Counted from the first letter of the stretch, positions 1 through 9,373 are shown. The stretch is DNA of 64,000 bases from Microbulbifer marinus (GCF_900107725.1 NZ_FNQO01000001.1:186001-250000), one strand, 5' to 3'. Made by a program: numbers and translations. Notes: generated by a model from the letters alone, not told the origin.

Positions 1-25
1 GAGCGCCAGCGCCCCGCTGGCGCTC
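1..25 (+). terminator. hairpin at left edge, possible terminator of upstream gene
   Basis: An 11-bp perfect stem (1-11 with 15-25) closes a 3-nt C loop. No T-run follows, so termination is only presumed. In related genomes lon lies just upstream of hupB, so this may be the lon 3' end; that gene is outside the window. Confidence 0.4.
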
Positions 26-102
26 TCAGGCTAAAAAGTAATCTTCCCGCGGCACAAAGCTGGTGGATTATTGTCCAACTGCCCCGAAACCCGCATGGTT
101 CC

Positions 103-131
103 TTGACCCGCTACCGGGCAGTTGGTATAAA
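103..131 (+). promoter_or_regulatory. sigma70 promoter of hupB
   Basis: TTGACC (103-108) and TATAAA (126-131) are separated by exactly 17 nt. The -10 element is preceded by TGG, an extended -10 motif. The start codon lies about 110 nt further on, leaving a leader of roughly 100 nt. Confidence 0.75.
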
Positions 132-240
132 TCGGGGCTTATTGACCGGCGCACAATTCGCCGGCGATTGAAGACTCGAACGCAGCGGCCCCCGGACGTG
201 GGAGCCCAAACATACCTAAAAAAGAACAGAGGGATTAAGC

Positions 241-513
241 GTGAATAAGTCCGAACTGATTGAAGCAATTGCCGCATCTGCAGACATTCCGAAAGCAGCT
301 GCTGGCCGTGCTCTGGACGCAATGGTAGACAGCATCACAAGTGCTCTGAAAAACGGGGATCAGGTTGCTCTGGTTGGTTTCGGCACTTTTGCCGTTAAAG
401 AGCGCGCAGCTCGTACCGGCCGCAATCCGCGCACCGGCGACCCGATCGAAATCGCCGCTGCCAAAATCCCGAACTTCAAGGCTGGTAAAGCCCTGAAGGA
501 CGCCGTGAACTAA
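241..513 (+). CDS. hupB: DNA-binding protein HU-beta
   Basis: This 90-residue protein has the usual HU length and fold. The N-terminal helices begin [10 protein letters not shown], and the DNA-binding arm contains [12 protein letters not shown] followed by the [17 protein letters not shown]-terminus. HU bends DNA and compacts the nucleoid as a dimer. Translation starts at GTG after an AGAGGGA ribosome site. The gene has its own promoter upstream and a hairpin terminator downstream, so it is probably monocistronic. It precedes ppiD, the order seen in many gammaproteobacteria. Confidence 0.97.
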   Translation: MNKSELIEAIAASADIPKAAAGRALDAMVDSITSALKNGDQVALVGFGTFAVKERAARTGRNPRTGDPIEIAAAKIPNFKAGKALKDAVN

Positions 514-563
514 GGTATGCGGTAAGTAAAGAAGCCTCCTTATATTAAGTCGAAGCTTCAAAG

Positions 564-591
564 AGGCGTATCTCTCGGATGCGCCTTTTTT
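564..591 (+). terminator. Rho-independent terminator of hupB
   Basis: A 9-bp stem (564-572 with 578-586, one G-U pair) closes a 5-nt loop and runs into six T residues (586-591). Confidence 0.85.
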
Positions 592-736
592 GTTTCGGGC
601 CATCCATGGCCCTCACCTTCCGGGGCAGCTAAAGCTGACCAAAATCGCTCCGGGCGATTTTGTGTTTCGGGCCATCCATGGCCCTCACCCCTTCGGGGCA
701 GCCAAAGCTGACCAAAATCGCTCCCGGCGATTTTGT
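591..736. repeat. two tandem copies of a ~73-bp hairpin-rich repeat
   Basis: Copy 1 is 591-662 and copy 2 is 663-736; they differ by a few bases and one indel. Each copy contains three potential stems: GGGCCAT/ATGGCCC, a short CCTTCCGGGG or CCCCTTCGGGG hairpin, and AAAATCGC/GCGATTTT. The last resembles a terminator or REP/BIME unit. It fills the hupB-ppiD gap and produces spurious minus-strand ORFs. No transposase is nearby. Confidence 0.8.
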
Positions 737-778
737 GTATCTGGTAATAATTTTTAGAGTTAACTTTCGGAGCTGAGC

Positions 779-2659
779 ATGCTTCAGTCCATGCGAGATA
801 ACCTGAAAGGTACTGCGGCAATTATCGTCGCGGCCTTTTTTGGTTTCATTATGGTCATTGGGGGGATTGATTTTTTTACCGGTGCCAGCGGCGGTTCCGC
901 CGATGCGGTGGCAGAGGTCAACGGTGAGAAAATCAGTAATCTGGATTTGCAGCGCGCGATCCAGAATCGTCGCAACTTGATCATGAGTCAGTACGGTGAG
1001 AATGTCCCCGCTGACCTGTTGAGTGACGAGCAACTCCGCGAGCCGGTTTTGCAGCAGCTGATCACGAGTTCTGTGATGCGCCAGGCCGCCCAGGACAGCG
1101 GGATGGTGATGAGTGCTGCGGTGGTGGATAAGGAAACCGTGCAGATTCCCGGATTCCAGATCAACGGAAAGTTTGACCCGCAGGTGTTTCGCGACGCCCT
1201 GCGTCGAATGGGCTACAGCCCCGCCAGTTTCCGCCAGATCATGGAGCGCGATCTGGTATTACAGCAGTACGCAGACAGTGTGACAGAAAGCGCCTTTACC
1301 ACTCGTGCCGATGCGGAGCAGGTGGTTGCGGTTTCCATGGAAGAGCGAGACTTCGATTACGTCGTGTTGCCGGTCCAGGGGCTGATGGAGCAAGTGGATG
1401 TCAGCGACAGTGAAGTTGAGCGCTACTACGAGGAGAATCAGGCACAGTTTCAGCGCCCGGAGCAGGTGGCCATTGAGTATATCGAGCTGAAGCCGGAACT
1501 GTTTGCCGCCAATATCGACGTGTCCGAGCAGGACGTGCGTGCGCAGTACGAGCAGGAAGTGGCCAATTTCCAGGCGGATATCCGCCGTCATGCGGCGCAC
1601 ATCCTGTTGGAAGACGCGAACAAGGACAAGGTGGCTGAGGTCCAGGCCAAGCTAGACGCGGGCGAGGATTTCACCGAGCTGGCCAAGACTTATTCCGATG
1701 ACCTGGGTTCCCGCGATGAGGGCGGCGACCTCGGTTTTACCAGCGGCGACGTCTTCCCGGAGGAATTCGAGGCTGCCCTGGCGTCACTCGAAGTGGGTCA
1801 GGTATCCGGCCCGGTGACCACTGACAGTGGCACGCACTTTATCAAGTTGCTCGAAGTCGAAGATGCCGAGGCGCCAACATTTGAAGAGCGGAAGGCGGAG
1901 ATAACCGCGCAACTCCGCAATGCTGAGGCTGAGCGCGAATTTGTCGGCGCACTTGGCCGCCTCGCGGATCTGGCCTATAACGCTGACACCCTGGCGGGTC
2001 CCGCCGAGGAGCTGGGCGTGCCGCTGCAAACCAGTGCGCTGTTTGGTCGTCAGGGTGGTGCGGGCGTTACCGGCAACGACAAGGTAGTGGCTGCTGCGTT
2101 TGCCCCGGAAGTGAAAGAGGACGGCAATACTTCCGATGTGCTGAACCTCAGTGAGGAACATTCCGTGGTTCTGCGGGTGACCGAGCACAAGCCGGCCGGT
2201 ACCTATCCGTTGGAAGAGGTGCGCCAGCAGATCGTGGATCGTCTCAAGCGCGATAAAGCCAGCACCCAGTTGGCCAGTCGTGCGCAGGAGCTGAAGGCGC
2301 AGCTGGAAGCGGGCGGGGACTTCGCCAAGCTGGCTGAGGAACAGCAGTTGACGCTCGAGACCAGCGACAAGACCCGTCGCGGCGGCTTCGGTGAGCGCGG
2401 TGAGATTGTTGATCAGGCCTTCAAATTGGAGGCGCCGGAATCCCGTGAAGATGTGGTGACCACCTTTGCGACCAGTGATGGGGATCAGGTGGTGTTGAAA
2501 CTGCGCGATGTTCGTCCGGGCCAGCTGGCGCGGCAGAGCAGGGAGCAGCGCCAGGCGGTGATGCAACAGCTGGCCACGGTAACCGGTAACGCGGAGCTGA
2601 TGGCGGTGCAAAAATACCTGTCCAACCAGGCAGATATCGAAATGGGCAAGTCCGACTGA
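779..2659 (+). CDS. ppiD: periplasmic folding chaperone / peptidyl-prolyl isomerase PpiD
   Basis: The 626-residue protein has one N-terminal membrane anchor (about residues 13-35), then a SurA-type chaperone region. A parvulin (PPIC) domain at about 265-360 contains RRHAAHILL, AKTYSDD and GGDLGF. PpiD is anchored in the inner membrane near the Sec translocon and assists proteins emerging into the periplasm. The ATG follows a GGAGCTGAGC ribosome site. Length and domain order match the family (about 620 residues). Parvulin activity of PpiD enzymes is weak or disputed, so chaperoning is the safer role. Confidence 0.95.
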   Translation: MLQSMRDNLKGTAAIIVAAFFGFIMVIGGIDFFTGASGGSADAVAEVNGEKISNLDLQRAIQNRRNLIMSQYGENVPADLLSDEQLREPVLQQLITSSVMRQAAQDSGMVMSAAVVDKETVQIPGFQINGKFDPQVFRDALRRMGYSPASFRQIMERDLVLQQYADSVTESAFTTRADAEQVVAVSMEERDFDYVVLPVQGLMEQVDVSDSEVERYYEENQAQFQRPEQVAIEYIELKPELFAANIDVSEQDVRAQYEQEVANFQADIRRHAAHILLEDANKDKVAEVQAKLDAGEDFTELAKTYSDDLGSRDEGGDLGFTSGDVFPEEFEAALASLEVGQVSGPVTTDSGTHFIKLLEVEDAEAPTFEERKAEITAQLRNAEAEREFVGALGRLADLAYNADTLAGPAEELGVPLQTSALFGRQGGAGVTGNDKVVAAAFAPEVKEDGNTSDVLNLSEEHSVVLRVTEHKPAGTYPLEEVRQQIVDRLKRDKASTQLASRAQELKAQLEAGGDFAKLAEEQQLTLETSDKTRRGGFGERGEIVDQAFKLEAPESREDVVTTFATSDGDQVVLKLRDVRPGQLARQSREQRQAVMQQLATVTGNAELMAVQKYLSNQADIEMGKSD

Positions 2660-2681
2660 GACTCGTCGACTTCAAAGCAAT

Positions 2682-2709
2682 AAAAAACCCGGCCTAGGCC
2701 GGGTTTTTT
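2682..2709. terminator. bidirectional terminator between ppiD and mltD
   Basis: A perfect 28-bp palindrome centred on CCTAGG has six A on one side and six T on the other. It lies between two convergent genes and should terminate both. Confidence 0.93.
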
Positions 2710-2730
2710 ATTGGGTCTAGCTTGGAGTTT

Positions 2731-4287
2731 TCAGCTATTCGCTGCGCTGTCGACGAACAGCGTCAGACGCTGGCCGGGCTGTAAATAGCTGGACTTACTG
2801 ATCTTGTTCCAGCGCAGAATGTCGTCGATGTCGATGCGGAACTTGCTGGCGATACGGTACAGGGAGTCGCCGCTGCGCACACGGTAGGAAAGTTTGCGGG
2901 TGGTGCGATTATCGCTGCTGCTTCCGCCACTGTAGGCGACCAGCGTCTGCCCGGGGCGCAGCGTATCGGCCGGCGCCATGCTGTTCCAGCTGGATAATTG
3001 GCGGACGCTGACATTCAGGCCGCGCGCGATGCCCCACAGAGTATCACCGGGGCGGACAGTGTAACTGGTTTTGCGTCCGCTGCCGGAAGACTGCTGGCGT
3101 TTGACGCGTTCGTCCAGGGCGAAGGCGTATTGTCCGGTCGGCCCGGAGGCGCTCGGGATCAGCAGTTCCTTGCCCGCACGAATATTGTTGCCGCGCAGCT
3201 TGTTGGCTTCGCGAATTGCCGCCACAGTGGTCTCGTAGCGGCGGGCAATCGTGGATAGAGTATCGCCGCGGGCGATCTTGTAGCGCTGCCACGTGACGCG
3301 CTGGTCCGTGGGAAGCTCTGCCAGCCCCGCTTCAAAGGTTTCCCGCTTTTCCACCGGGATCAGCAGTCGATGATTGCCATTCGGATCCGTGGCCCAGCGG
3401 TTGAAGCCCGGATTGAGCAGGTAGAGTTCTTCAATTTCGATATCGGCGAGATCGGCGGCCTGTGCCAAATCGATCTGGCTGCCCACATCCACTGCGGTGT
3501 AATAGGGCTGGTTGGCCACATCGTGCAGCGGGATCCGGTAGTAGTCCGGGCGGGATATAACTTCGGCCAGTGCGAGCAGCTGCGGTACGTAACGCTGGGT
3601 TTCCCGGGGGAGTTTCAGGTCCCAGAAACTGGTGCCGAGTCCACGGCGTTGATTGCGCTCGATTGCCCGACGTACGGTGCCCTCACCGGCATTGTAGGCC
3701 GCCAGCGCCAGCTCCCAGTCACCGCCAAAGCGCTCCGAGAGATAGGTGAAGTACTCGGCTGCGGCACGGGTCGATTGGTCGACATCCCGTCGCCCGTCGT
3801 ACCACCAGTTCTGGTGCAGGCCGAAAGACCGTCCAGTGGCTGGAATGAACTGCCACATGCCGGACGCCCGGGCATGGGAGTAAGCAAAGGGGTCGTAGGC
3901 ACTTTCGACGATCGGCAGCAGCGCCAGCTCGAGCGGGAGGTTGGACTGCTCCAGTTCCTCGGCCACGTGGAAAATGTAGCGGCGCGAGCGCTCGGTAACC
4001 CGGGCCATATAGCCCTCGTTACGCGAGAAGTAGGCAATGTAGTCTTTGACTTTGGGGTGGTCGATGTTGCGATCGAGACGGAAGCCGCGGCGCAGGCGAT
4101 CCCAGATGTCCACCGGCGGCAATGCCTTTTCCGGCACCTTGATGGTATCGGAGCCGATACCGGTCAGCGCAGCGGTATCTTCCCCCTGCAGATTCTGTTT
4201 GTTATGCGAGATGCTCTTGTCCGGCATCTGCGCACAAGCCCCCACTGCCGCAGCAAGGACTGCCATGGCAAATTTCTTGTGAACCAT
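2731..4287 (-). CDS. mltD: membrane-bound lytic murein transglycosylase D with three LysM domains
   Basis: The 518-residue protein starts with a lipoprotein signal whose lipobox VGAC puts the lipidated Cys at residue 18. The SLT family-1 catalytic domain (about 115-235) contains LLPIVESAYDP with the presumed catalytic Glu128, then GMWQFIPATG and AAYNAGEG. Three LysM peptidoglycan-binding modules follow at about 340-385, 408-452 and 467-511. MltD cleaves glycan strands to 1,6-anhydro products during wall growth and turnover. The divergent side faces gloB in conserved synteny, and a shared terminator separates it from ppiD. Confidence 0.95.
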   Translation of the reverse strand: MVHKKFAMAVLAAAVGACAQMPDKSISHNKQNLQGEDTAALTGIGSDTIKVPEKALPPVDIWDRLRRGFRLDRNIDHPKVKDYIAYFSRNEGYMARVTERSRRYIFHVAEELEQSNLPLELALLPIVESAYDPFAYSHARASGMWQFIPATGRSFGLHQNWWYDGRRDVDQSTRAAAEYFTYLSERFGGDWELALAAYNAGEGTVRRAIERNQRRGLGTSFWDLKLPRETQRYVPQLLALAEVISRPDYYRIPLHDVANQPYYTAVDVGSQIDLAQAADLADIEIEELYLLNPGFNRWATDPNGNHRLLIPVEKRETFEAGLAELPTDQRVTWQRYKIARGDTLSTIARRYETTVAAIREANKLRGNNIRAGKELLIPSASGPTGQYAFALDERVKRQQSSGSGRKTSYTVRPGDTLWGIARGLNVSVRQLSSWNSMAPADTLRPGQTLVAYSGGSSSDNRTTRKLSYRVRSGDSLYRIASKFRIDIDDILRWNKISKSSYLQPGQRLTLFVDSAANS

Positions 4288-4485
4288 GCTTGGTATCCGC
4301 GAGTCGTTTTTTTAATTTCCGGGCTCAGGATGCGCTTCTGCGCTTATCTAGTACTACACCTGAGCTTTCGTTCGTAATTGTCTGATTCTAAAGAGTGGAA
4401 TTAGTTTCGGTCAATAAAAACGGCGAGTTTTTGCACAATTTGTCGGCGTTATCACCGATCTATTGCGTGTTGGCGCGCCGCTGCC

Positions 4486-5268
4486 TCAGAAATCGTCTTT
4501 CCAGCGCCTAAGTCTAGCGAATACCCCGACCTCGTCGCTGTCCTCAATCGCGCCATTGGCGCCGTGATTTGCCGCTCGCCGGGCCACGGCGGGAATATGG
4601 CAGCGCAGAAAGGGGTTGGTGGCCAATTCTTCGCCAATCGTGGACGGCAGGGTGGGGAGGTTCTTGGCGCGCAGTGCTTTGCTCTCGGCAATGCGGTTTT
4701 TGATGGCAGCATTGCCCGGTTCGGCCGCCTCGGCAAACTGCAGATTCGCCACAGTGTACTCGTGGGCGCAGTAGACCAGGGTCTCTGGTGGCAGGGTACT
4801 CAGTTTTGACAGCGAGCTGTACATCTGTGCCGGTGTGCCTTCAAACAGGCGACCGCAGCCGGCGGCGAAGAGTGTGTCGCCACAAAACAAATGCTGTTGG
4901 GACGCACCATTCTCGCCGCTCTCTTCGAGCACCAGCGCCAGGTGGTCGAGGGTATGGCCGGGCACATCCATTACCCGTAGCGGCAAGCCGAGAATTTCAC
5001 ACCGGTCGCCACTGCTCAGTGGATCCGTGACACCATCAATGGAGCCCGGTCCATAGACCGGACAGTCATAGCGTTCGCGCAGTTTGGCGATGCCGCCTGT
5101 GTGATCCAGGTGGTGGTGGGTAATGAGAATCCCGTCGAGAGGTGCGTCACCCAGGGCGTCGAACACCGGCTTGGCCTCGCCGGGATCCACGACCCAGTGC
5201 TGGCCGTCCCGTTCGAGATGCCAGATATAGTTGTCACTGAAAGCAGGAATCGGGGAGATTGTGAGCAT
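4486..5268 (-). CDS. gloB: hydroxyacylglutathione hydrolase (glyoxalase II)
   Basis: The 260-residue metallo-beta-lactamase-fold protein has the binuclear metal motif THHHLDHTGG near residue 50 and downstream metal ligands in DVPGHTLDHL and FCGDTLFAAGCGRLFEG. It hydrolyses S-D-lactoylglutathione to D-lactate and glutathione, the last step of methylglyoxal detoxification. The C-terminal glutathione-binding region is present and length is normal. It is transcribed divergently from the methyltransferase gene at 5503, the same arrangement as gloB/yafS in Escherichia coli. Confidence 0.95.
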   Translation of the reverse strand: MLTISPIPAFSDNYIWHLERDGQHWVVDPGEAKPVFDALGDAPLDGILITHHHLDHTGGIAKLRERYDCPVYGPGSIDGVTDPLSSGDRCEILGLPLRVMDVPGHTLDHLALVLEESGENGASQQHLFCGDTLFAAGCGRLFEGTPAQMYSSLSKLSTLPPETLVYCAHEYTVANLQFAEAAEPGNAAIKNRIAESKALRAKNLPTLPSTIGEELATNPFLRCHIPAVARRAANHGANGAIEDSDEVGVFARLRRWKDDF

Positions 5269-5502
5269 TTCCGTGGCCCGTTAATCTGGAAGTTGCAACG
5301 ATACCATGTAAGGTAGCTGGCGATGAATCACAACGACACCTCGGTAGCAATACGGCTTGCTGGAGGCATGGAGTCGCGGGATTCATGGAATGTGGAGTCT
5401 CATATTTGCCAAGCTGCGCTGTTTGGTAAAATATTGACCTCTCTTTGGGCGGTGTCTCATTAAAATCGGGTTTACACGGACCCGCAAATGGCTGGAGAAA
5501 CC

Positions 5503-6291
5503 ATGGCGAAGAAACCGATATTGGGGTCGCGTGCTGAAGCTCCGTCACTGGCGAGATCCTGCGCCGCACTGTCCCACTGGTTCTCCAGCGGGCTGGGGGA
5601 AGAAATATTGTCGCAGCAGCTGGCGCTGACGCAGCCGCTGGTGGAAAAGCTGTTCGGTTATCATCTGATGCAGGCGGGGGTTACCAGCGCCGTTGACTTT
5701 GCTGCCTGCAGTCGCATCAACCACCGCTTTCGCCTCAGTGCCTGTCCCGAGCAGGAAGGCGCTGCGCTGGTCGAATTCGAGCAGTTGCCCTTGCCATCTG
5801 AGTCTATCGATGTGGTGCTGTTGCACCACCTTCTGGACTTCGCCGGCCATCCCCACCAGATTCTGCGGGAGGCAGCGCGAGTGCTGATCCCGGGTGGGCA
5901 CCTTCTGTTGATTGGCTTCAATCCATTCTCGCTGTTGGGCTTGTCACGGCTGCTGTTCTCCAGTAGCGCATACCAACGCGGCAATCAGCTGCGCGCCGCG
6001 CGGGTCGCGGACTGGATGAACCTGCTCGATCTGCAGGCCAATACGGTCGAACGGGGATTTTTTCGCCTGCCACTGCAACAGCGCGAGCTGCTGGCCAAGA
6101 CGAGCTGGATGGAACGGCTCGGCGCCCGCTGGAGCTTGCCTTGGGGTGGCTTTTACATCATAGTCGCGCGCAAAGAAGTGGCGCGTATGCGCACGATCAA
6201 GATCAATTGGCGTGGCGATCAGAAACCGGCTCTGACCGCCGTGTCTTCGAGTCCGCGTGTCGCTGCGCGCGGGCACCATCACAAGCGCTGA
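5503..6291 (+). CDS. YafS-like class I SAM-dependent methyltransferase
   Basis: This 262-residue protein has a methyltransferase core: acidic loop LVEFEQLPLPSESIDVV, motif LLHHLLDFAGHP and post-motif VLIPGGHLLLIGFNP. It lies between gloB and rnhA like yafS. The substrate is not established. I chose ATG 5503 because GGAG (5494-5497) sits five bases upstream; an in-frame ATG at 5488 has no ribosome site. The C-terminal tail is basic and variable. Confidence 0.85.
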   Translation: MAKKPILGSRAEAPSLARSCAALSHWFSSGLGEEILSQQLALTQPLVEKLFGYHLMQAGVTSAVDFAACSRINHRFRLSACPEQEGAALVEFEQLPLPSESIDVVLLHHLLDFAGHPHQILREAARVLIPGGHLLLIGFNPFSLLGLSRLLFSSSAYQRGNQLRAARVADWMNLLDLQANTVERGFFRLPLQQRELLAKTSWMERLGARWSLPWGGFYIIVARKEVARMRTIKINWRGDQKPALTAVSSSPRVAARGHHHKR

Positions 6292-6345
6292 TTCTCAGGC
6301 GGCTGCGCCGCGGAACGGCGCAGTACCGACAAGCAAGCATTCGAT

Positions 6346-6777
6346 TTGAAACAAGTTACCATTTATACCGATGGCGCCTGCCGCGGAAATCCGGGGCCCG
6401 GGGGCTGGGGTGCATTGCTGGTCTACGGCGATGCGGAGAAAGAGCTGTTCGGTGGCGAGGCGCATACCACCAATAATCGCATGGAGCTGCTGGCGGCGAT
6501 CAAGGCGCTGGGTGCCCTCCGACAGCCCTGCCGGGTGGACCTGCACACGGACTCTCAGTACCTGCGCCAGGGGATCACCAGCTGGATTCACAATTGGAAA
6601 AAAAATGGCTGGAAGACCGCCAACAAGAAACCGGTGAAGAACGCCGACCTGTGGCGGGCGCTGGACGAGGGTATCGCCAGCCACGATGTACACTGGCACT
6701 GGGTCAAGGGGCATGCCGGCCACCCGGGCAATGAGCGGGCCGATCAGTTGGCCAACCGCGGCATTGACGAACAGTAG
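6346..6777 (+). CDS. rnhA: ribonuclease HI
   Basis: The 143-residue enzyme cleaves RNA in RNA-DNA hybrids (R-loops, primer remnants). All catalytic segments are visible: [40 protein letters not shown] and [12 protein letters not shown], corresponding to the D-E-D-D metal ligands. Translation begins at TTG; no in-frame ATG or GTG precedes it, and the family N-terminus aligns from here. The ribosome site is weak. It is followed 20 nt later by dnaQ in the conserved rnhA-dnaQ pair, here in the same orientation. Confidence 0.96.
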   Translation: MKQVTIYTDGACRGNPGPGGWGALLVYGDAEKELFGGEAHTTNNRMELLAAIKALGALRQPCRVDLHTDSQYLRQGITSWIHNWKKNGWKTANKKPVKNADLWRALDEGIASHDVHWHWVKGHAGHPGNERADQLANRGIDEQ

Positions 6778-6797
6778 GGCAGAGGGGAGAGAGGGCG

Positions 6798-7526
6798 ATG
6801 CGTCAGGTAGTTCTGGATACTGAAACCACGGGCCTGGATCCAAAAAGCGGGCACCGCATTATCGAAATCGGCTGCGTCGAACTGGTCAATCGTAAACTGA
6901 CCGGGCGCCACTACCATCAGTACATCAATCCCGAGCGGGAAGTTGATGACGGTGCAATTGAAGTACATGGTATCACCAACGAGTTCCTGGTGGACAAGCC
7001 GGTCTTCGCACAGATTGCCGACGAATTTATGGCTTTTTGTGAAGGCGCAGAGCTGGTTATTCACAACGCGCCCTTCGATGTCGGCTTTATCGACTGGGAG
7101 CTGAAACTGCTCGGCAGCCCACGTTGGCAGAATGTTGCCGCCCACTGTAGCGTGCTGGATACGCTGGCGCTGGCACGGGAAAAGCACCCCGGCCAGAAAA
7201 ACAACCTGGATGCCCTGTGCAAGCGCTACTTCGTCGATAACTCTCAGCGCGACTTGCACGGCGCCCTGCTGGATGCGGAGATCCTGGCTGACGTCTACCT
7301 GATGATGACCGGTGGCCAGACAGACCTTGCACTGGCTCAGGGCGACCAGCAATCGGGCAATGACGAACAGAGTAGTGAGCAGCGCAATACAGCAGCCGGT
7401 GCCACTCGCCGGTTGGCTGCGGACCGCGCAGCATTAACAATATTGCCGGCCTCTGCCGAAGAGATAGAGGCCCATCAATCGATGCTGGCCCTGCTGGAAA
7501 AATCCGCCGGCAAGCATTTCTGGTAG
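6798..7526 (+). CDS. dnaQ: DNA polymerase III epsilon subunit (3'-5' proofreading exonuclease)
   Basis: The 242-residue protein has the DEDDh exonuclease motifs: Exo I VLDTETTGL, Exo II HNAPFDVGFID and Exo III HGALLDAEILADVY. It proofreads for the replicative polymerase core. The C-terminal tail (about 190-242) should bind the alpha subunit. The ATG follows a GAGGGGAGAGAGGG ribosome site just after rnhA, so the two are probably cotranscribed. Confidence 0.96.
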   Translation: MRQVVLDTETTGLDPKSGHRIIEIGCVELVNRKLTGRHYHQYINPEREVDDGAIEVHGITNEFLVDKPVFAQIADEFMAFCEGAELVIHNAPFDVGFIDWELKLLGSPRWQNVAAHCSVLDTLALAREKHPGQKNNLDALCKRYFVDNSQRDLHGALLDAEILADVYLMMTGGQTDLALAQGDQQSGNDEQSSEQRNTAAGATRRLAADRAALTILPASAEEIEAHQSMLALLEKSAGKHFW

Positions 7527-7617
7527 TGCAGGCGAGAAACTGCTGTTGATTGCTCCGGGGTGGGCGCGCTGACGGATAGAAGTCGGCAAATAGCTAATGG
7601 CAGGGGTAGTGGAAGTC

Positions 7618-7648
7618 GGTGATGGAAGCGGTACTCGCCTCCATCACC
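7618..7648. terminator. hairpin between convergent dnaQ and nhaB
   Basis: GGTGATGGA (7618-7626) pairs with TCCATCACC (7640-7648), with an inner GCG/CGC pair. It lies at the 3' ends of both genes. There is no T-run, so it is a probable rather than canonical terminator. Confidence 0.55.
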
Positions 7649-7658
7649 CCATATCGAA

Positions 7659-9194
7659 TTAAATCGCGTAAACCACGCAGATCAGGGCCACAGCGCTGAG
7701 CACTATCGTGTAGGGCAGGGCCATCAATACCATGCGGCCGTAAGACAGGCGAATCAAGGGCGCCACCGCAGACGTCAGCAGGAACAGGAAGGCTGCCTGT
7801 CCGTTGGGCGTTGCCACACTCGGCAGGTTGGTGCCGGTGTTGATCGCAATTGCCAGCTTGTCAAAATGCTCGCGGGTGATTTCTCCGGCAGTCAGTGCGG
7901 CCTTCACTTCGTTGATGTAAACGGTTGCCACGAATACGTTATCGCTGATCATCGATAAGATACCGTTGGCGAGAAACAGCATGCCCGGTTGCTGCTCGGG
8001 TTTCAAACCCAGTACGAAGTGAGTAACCGGTTCAAACAGGTGCTGCTGGTGAATCACCGCGACTATCGCAAAGAAGACCACTAGCAGCGCGGTAAACGGC
8101 AGCGCCTCTTCAAACGCGTGACCGATACGTGCTTCCTGCACAACGCCGTTGAATGCCGTCAGCAGCACGATAATCATCAGGCCGATAATGCCCACTTCTG
8201 CGACGTGAAATGCCAGCGCCAGTACCAGTAGAACAGCGACGATGCCCTGAATCCACAGTTGTGCCACATCACTTGCGGTGCGCTTCTTTTCCTCTTCCTG
8301 AGCAAAATTAAACAGCACTTCGCGTACGGCACTTGGCAGTTTAGCGCCATAGCCAAATAACCGGGTTTTTTCCAGCAGTGCGCAGGTTGTCAGGCCGGCG
8401 ATCAGTGTCGGTATGGTGACCGGGGCCATATTCAGGAAGAACTGTAGGAACTCCCAGCCAGCCTTTTCTGCGATCAACAGGTTTTGCGGTTCGCCGACCA
8501 GGGTGCACACCCCGCCGAGCGCTGTGCCGACCGCACCGTGCATGATCAGGCTGCGCAGATAGGCGCGGAACTGGTCGAGATCCTCACGGTGGTATTCCAC
8601 AACATGCTCGTCATTGGAGTGATCGTGCTCGTGATGGTGGTGAGGTTGGTTGGAGGCCACCCGGTGGTACACCGAATAGAAGCCCACGGCTACCGCTATC
8701 AATACTGCGGTCACGGTCAGCGCATCCAGGAATGCCGACAGGACCGCGGCCACGGCGCAAAACAGCAGTGATAACAGCGTCTTGGAATTTACATGGATCA
8801 GAATTTTGGTGAAGACGAACAGCAACAGGCTCTTCATGAAGTAAATGCCAGCCACCATAAACATCAGCAGCAGAATCACTTCGATATTTTCCACCACCTC
8901 GTGGTAAACGGCATCCGTGCTCGTCATGCCGAGTAATACCGCCTCGATGGCCAGCAGGCCGCCGGGCTGCAGCGGATAGCACTTGAGCGCCATCGCGAGG
9001 GTGAAAATAAATTCGGCGATCAAAACCCAGCCGGTTATGAAGGGGCCGCTAACGTACAGCAGTAGCGGGTTGATGATCAAAAATGCAGCAATGGCGAGTT
9101 TGTACCAATCGGGAGCTTCGCCCAAAAAGTTGTCGGTAAAGGCGCGACCAAAACCGCTGCCGGAAGCAGTGAGCGCGTTATTGTAGGTGTTCAT
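7659..9194 (-). CDS. nhaB: Na+/H+ antiporter NhaB
   Basis: The 511-residue polytopic inner-membrane protein matches NhaB along its whole length, with the family signatures [38 protein letters not shown] and [13 protein letters not shown]. NhaB exchanges Na+ for H+ in sodium and pH homeostasis, which fits a marine lifestyle. A histidine-rich stretch HHHHEHDH (185-192) lies in the loop after the YHRVAS segment. Start is ATG after AAGGAAG. A long structured leader lies upstream on the same strand (9211-9373). Confidence 0.95.
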   Translation of the reverse strand: MNTYNNALTASGSGFGRAFTDNFLGEAPDWYKLAIAAFLIINPLLLYVSGPFITGWVLIAEFIFTLAMALKCYPLQPGGLLAIEAVLLGMTSTDAVYHEVVENIEVILLLMFMVAGIYFMKSLLLFVFTKILIHVNSKTLLSLLFCAVAAVLSAFLDALTVTAVLIAVAVGFYSVYHRVASNQPHHHHEHDHSNDEHVVEYHREDLDQFRAYLRSLIMHGAVGTALGGVCTLVGEPQNLLIAEKAGWEFLQFFLNMAPVTIPTLIAGLTTCALLEKTRLFGYGAKLPSAVREVLFNFAQEEEKKRTASDVAQLWIQGIVAVLLVLALAFHVAEVGIIGLMIIVLLTAFNGVVQEARIGHAFEEALPFTALLVVFFAIVAVIHQQHLFEPVTHFVLGLKPEQQPGMLFLANGILSMISDNVFVATVYINEVKAALTAGEITREHFDKLAIAINTGTNLPSVATPNGQAAFLFLLTSAVAPLIRLSYGRMVLMALPYTIVLSAVALICVVYAI

Positions 9195-9210
9195 TTTGTA
9201 CTTCCTTGGT

Positions 9211-9373
9211 TAGCCGTAAGGTCCCGGTGGGTTCGGGGCATCGCTATACCCTCTGGCTCCCGCGGTATCGCCTTACAGGAGGCCGGGTGGAGACGGTCTC
9301 GCACCCGGCGCAGCACAGGCACTCCGCCACTGTTGATGGGGAGTACAGCTAATTTCGCCGTAGCAAACGCTAC
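9211..9373 (-). ncRNA. structured 5' leader of nhaB, riboswitch candidate
   Basis: The gap before nhaB folds, on the nhaB strand, into consecutive stems. A 6-bp stem 9216-9221/9271-9276 encloses two hairpins, 9222-9226/9234-9238 and 9246-9250/9264-9268. Next is a near-perfect long hairpin, 9282-9293/9297-9309 with one bulge. Then come stems 9321-9325/9340-9344 and 9360-9364/9369-9373. The ribosome site and start codon follow at once. The architecture resembles a regulatory leader; a sodium-responsive element is an attractive guess, but I could not match a known class. Confidence 0.5.

Noticed and set aside
558-821. Minus-strand frame with repeated GEGHGWPE-type peptides
   Set aside because: The repeats come from the tandem hairpin element, not from a protein gene.
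9315-9345. CCGCCACTGT on the plus strand, reminiscent of a cobalamin riboswitch core
   Set aside because: The other conserved blocks are missing and the fimL gene is not a B12 gene; the minus-strand fold upstream of nhaB explains the sequence better.
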